NCBI GenBank assembly: GCA_937872715.1
Contig: CALMTJ010000096.1
Coordinates: 9,269 to 22,756, forward strand
Length of the DNA stretch: 13,488 nt
Source of the DNA: an uncultured Methylobacteriaceae bacterium
GTDB taxonomy: Bacteria > Pseudomonadota > Alphaproteobacteria > Rhizobiales > Beijerinckiaceae
Direction of reading: 5' to 3'
Shown here: positions 12,505 to 13,488 of the stretch, in pieces
Position numbering within the stretch: the stretch's first letter is position 1
Layout of the letters: each line of letters starts with the position of its first letter
Notes under the pieces: model-generated
What the model was told of the DNA's origin: nothing
The model's database searches: none
The model's input: only the letters and a program-made list of their open reading frames with translations
Position numbers and translations under genes: made by a program

Positions 12505-12999
12505 ATGACCGTCATCAACCTGGACGGGCGCAAGGACGCCCTTAGCTCGGACGCGTCGCTCGCGCGTCGCGGCTGCCCGGTCTCCGAGCTGAAGGACCGG
12601 CTGCGGCATGTCGGCCTGCGCCCCACGCGCCAGCGCATCTCGCTCGGCTGGCTCCTCTTCGCCAAGGGCGACCGTCACATCACGGCGGAGATGCTCTACG
12701 AGGAGGCCATGCGGGCCCGCGTCCCGGTGTCGCTGGCGACCGTGTATAACACGCTGCACCAGTTTACGGATGCCGGACTGCTCCGGCAGCTCGCGGCCGA
12801 CGGGTCGAAATCCTATTTCGACACCAACACCACCGAGCATCACCACTTCTTCGTCGAGGGCGACGAGGAGCTCATCGACATGCCGATCGACATCGATGTC
12901 GGGGAATTGCCGTCGGCCCCGCCGGGGATGGAGATCGCCCGGGTGGACGTGATCGTCAGGCTCCGCCGCATCGCGAAGGCGCCGCGCCAGGCGTCCTGA
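12505..12999 (+). CDS. irr: Fur-family iron response regulator Irr
   Basis: Fur-superfamily transcription factor that in Rhizobiales senses iron through haem and controls haem synthesis and iron-using genes. From the ATG at 12505 it has 164 residues. Residues 26-85 form the winged helix (ELKDRLRHVGLRPTRQRISLGWLLF, then VSLATVYNTLHQFTDAGLL). The Irr hallmark HHH cluster is EHHHFF at 111-116, followed by GDEELIDMPID. A Cys-Pro pair in RRGCPVSEL (C24-P25) sits where some Irr proteins have the haem regulatory motif, but the usual GCPWHD context is not complete. Residues upstream of this ATG in the open frame (to 12346) are Arg-rich and cover the fabA-irr promoter region, so they are excluded. Linkage to fabA is conserved in rhizobia. 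Confidence 0.93.
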   Translation: MTVINLDGRKDALSSDASLARRGCPVSELKDRLRHVGLRPTRQRISLGWLLFAKGDRHITAEMLYEEAMRARVPVSLATVYNTLHQFTDAGLLRQLAADGSKSYFDTNTTEHHHFFVEGDEELIDMPIDIDVGELPSAPPGMEIARVDVIVRLRRIAKAPRQAS

Positions 13000-13020
13000 C
13001 GACGAGCTCGGCGGGCGAGT

Positions 13021-13038
13021 CCCGGCCGCCGGGCCGGG
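13021..13038. terminator. GC-rich hairpin between convergent irr and terC-like gene
   Basis: CCCGGCC-GCCG-GGCCGGG gives a 7-bp perfect stem with a 4-nt loop, midway between the two stops. No T-tract follows on either strand, so it is at best a weak bidirectional terminator. Confidence 0.35.
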
Positions 13039-13088
13039 CGAAGCCCACCCGTCCGTACCGAACGGCCTCCGGCTCCGGACGCGCCCGG

Positions 13089-13488
13089 TCAATGCCGGGC
13101 CGAGAAACGCCGCGCCGCGAGGCCCGCGACGAGCACGAGGGCCGCGCCCGCGATCGCCGCCGGATAGTGCAGCTCCTCCATCCGGGCCGGGCCGTAGCGC
13201 CCGATCAGGAACGGGTCGCTGACCAGCATGTCGCCCGCGATCCATCCGAGCAGGACGGCGCCCGCCCAGACGAGGATGGGCAGCCGCTGCAGGACCGCCA
13301 GGATGATGGCGGCGCCCGCGACGATCAGCGGGATGGAGATCAGGAGGCCGAACACCAGCAGGAAGGTCGAGCCCCGGGCCACCGCCGCGATGGCGAGCAC
13401 GTTGTCGAGGCTCATCACCGCATCCGCGATGGCGACCGTCCGGATCGCGCTCCAGAGCCGGTCGCTCGACCGGACCTTCTTCTCGCCC
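13089..13488 (-). CDS. TerC/YjbE-family integral membrane protein, N-terminal end missing at window edge
   Basis: Multi-pass inner-membrane protein of the TerC family (YjbE-like), in other bacteria linked to metal-ion (for example manganese) export or to tellurite resistance; the substrate here is unknown. The visible 132 residues hold the family signature IADAVMSLDNVLAIAA, followed by hydrophobic segments (FLLVFGLLISIPLIVAGAAIILAVL; ILVWAGAVLLGWIAGDML; and a final AAIAGAALVLVAGLAA) and a short basic tail RRFSARH. The acidic residues AD and LDN lie in a membrane segment, as in the family. The frame is open to base 13488, so the start is outside the window; a GTG at 13418 falls inside the conserved signature and cannot be the true start. 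Confidence 0.9.
   Translation of the reverse strand, partial: GEKKVRSSDRLWSAIRTVAIADAVMSLDNVLAIAAVARGSTFLLVFGLLISIPLIVAGAAIILAVLQRLPILVWAGAVLLGWIAGDMLVSDPFLIGRYGPARMEELHYPAAIAGAALVLVAGLAARRFSARH

Noticed and set aside
11797..13245. 482-codon open frame on the minus strand across fabA, irr and the terC-like gene
   Set aside because: It crosses three well-supported genes in other frames or on the opposite strand; its composition is Arg/Gly/Pro-rich with no domain.

Overview
This window is chromosomal DNA from a high-GC alphaproteobacterium, most likely of the order Hyphomicrobiales (Rhizobiales). The evidence is very high GC, strong GC bias at third codon positions (which produces long shadow frames), an Irr-type Fur-family regulator next to fabA, and the order Nfu, TsaB, RimI, PlsC, MiaB, PhoH. 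This is inference from gene content. No 16S rRNA, tRNA, insertion sequence, integrase, CRISPR array or replication origin was recognised, and no gene-free stretch exceeds 300 bases.

Left part (1-7323, all on the minus strand, so read right to left): trpS, uspA, a BrnT/BrnA-type toxin-antitoxin pair, nfu, tsaB, rimI, plsC, miaB and a phoH gene cut off by the left edge. From nfu to plsC the genes are packed, with a 4-bp GTGA overlap and a 4-bp ATGA overlap. The block joins Fe-S cluster delivery (Nfu), two tRNA position-37 modifications (TsaB for t6A, MiaB for ms2i6A), ribosomal protein acetylation and phospholipid synthesis.

Middle (7324-8344): a plus-strand module made of a DUF1778 (TacA-like) antitoxin and a GNAT acetyltransferase (TacT/AtaT-like) toxin. 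It has a recognisable promoter and a perfect inverted repeat over the -35 box. It is divergent from trpS and convergent with queC.

Right part (8345-12347, minus strand, read right to left): fabA, a second brnT-brnA pair, fabB, fabI and queC. The FabA-FabB-FabI set makes unsaturated and saturated fatty acids, and a toxin-antitoxin pair sits between fabA and fabB on the same strand. Divergent from fabA is the irr gene (plus strand), followed convergently by a TerC-family membrane protein cut off by the right edge.

The most notable feature is three toxin-antitoxin modules, two of one family and one of another, within about 6.7 kb among core housekeeping genes. One of them is apparently embedded in an essential fatty-acid operon. 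The families are known; the arrangement is what deserves a second look.
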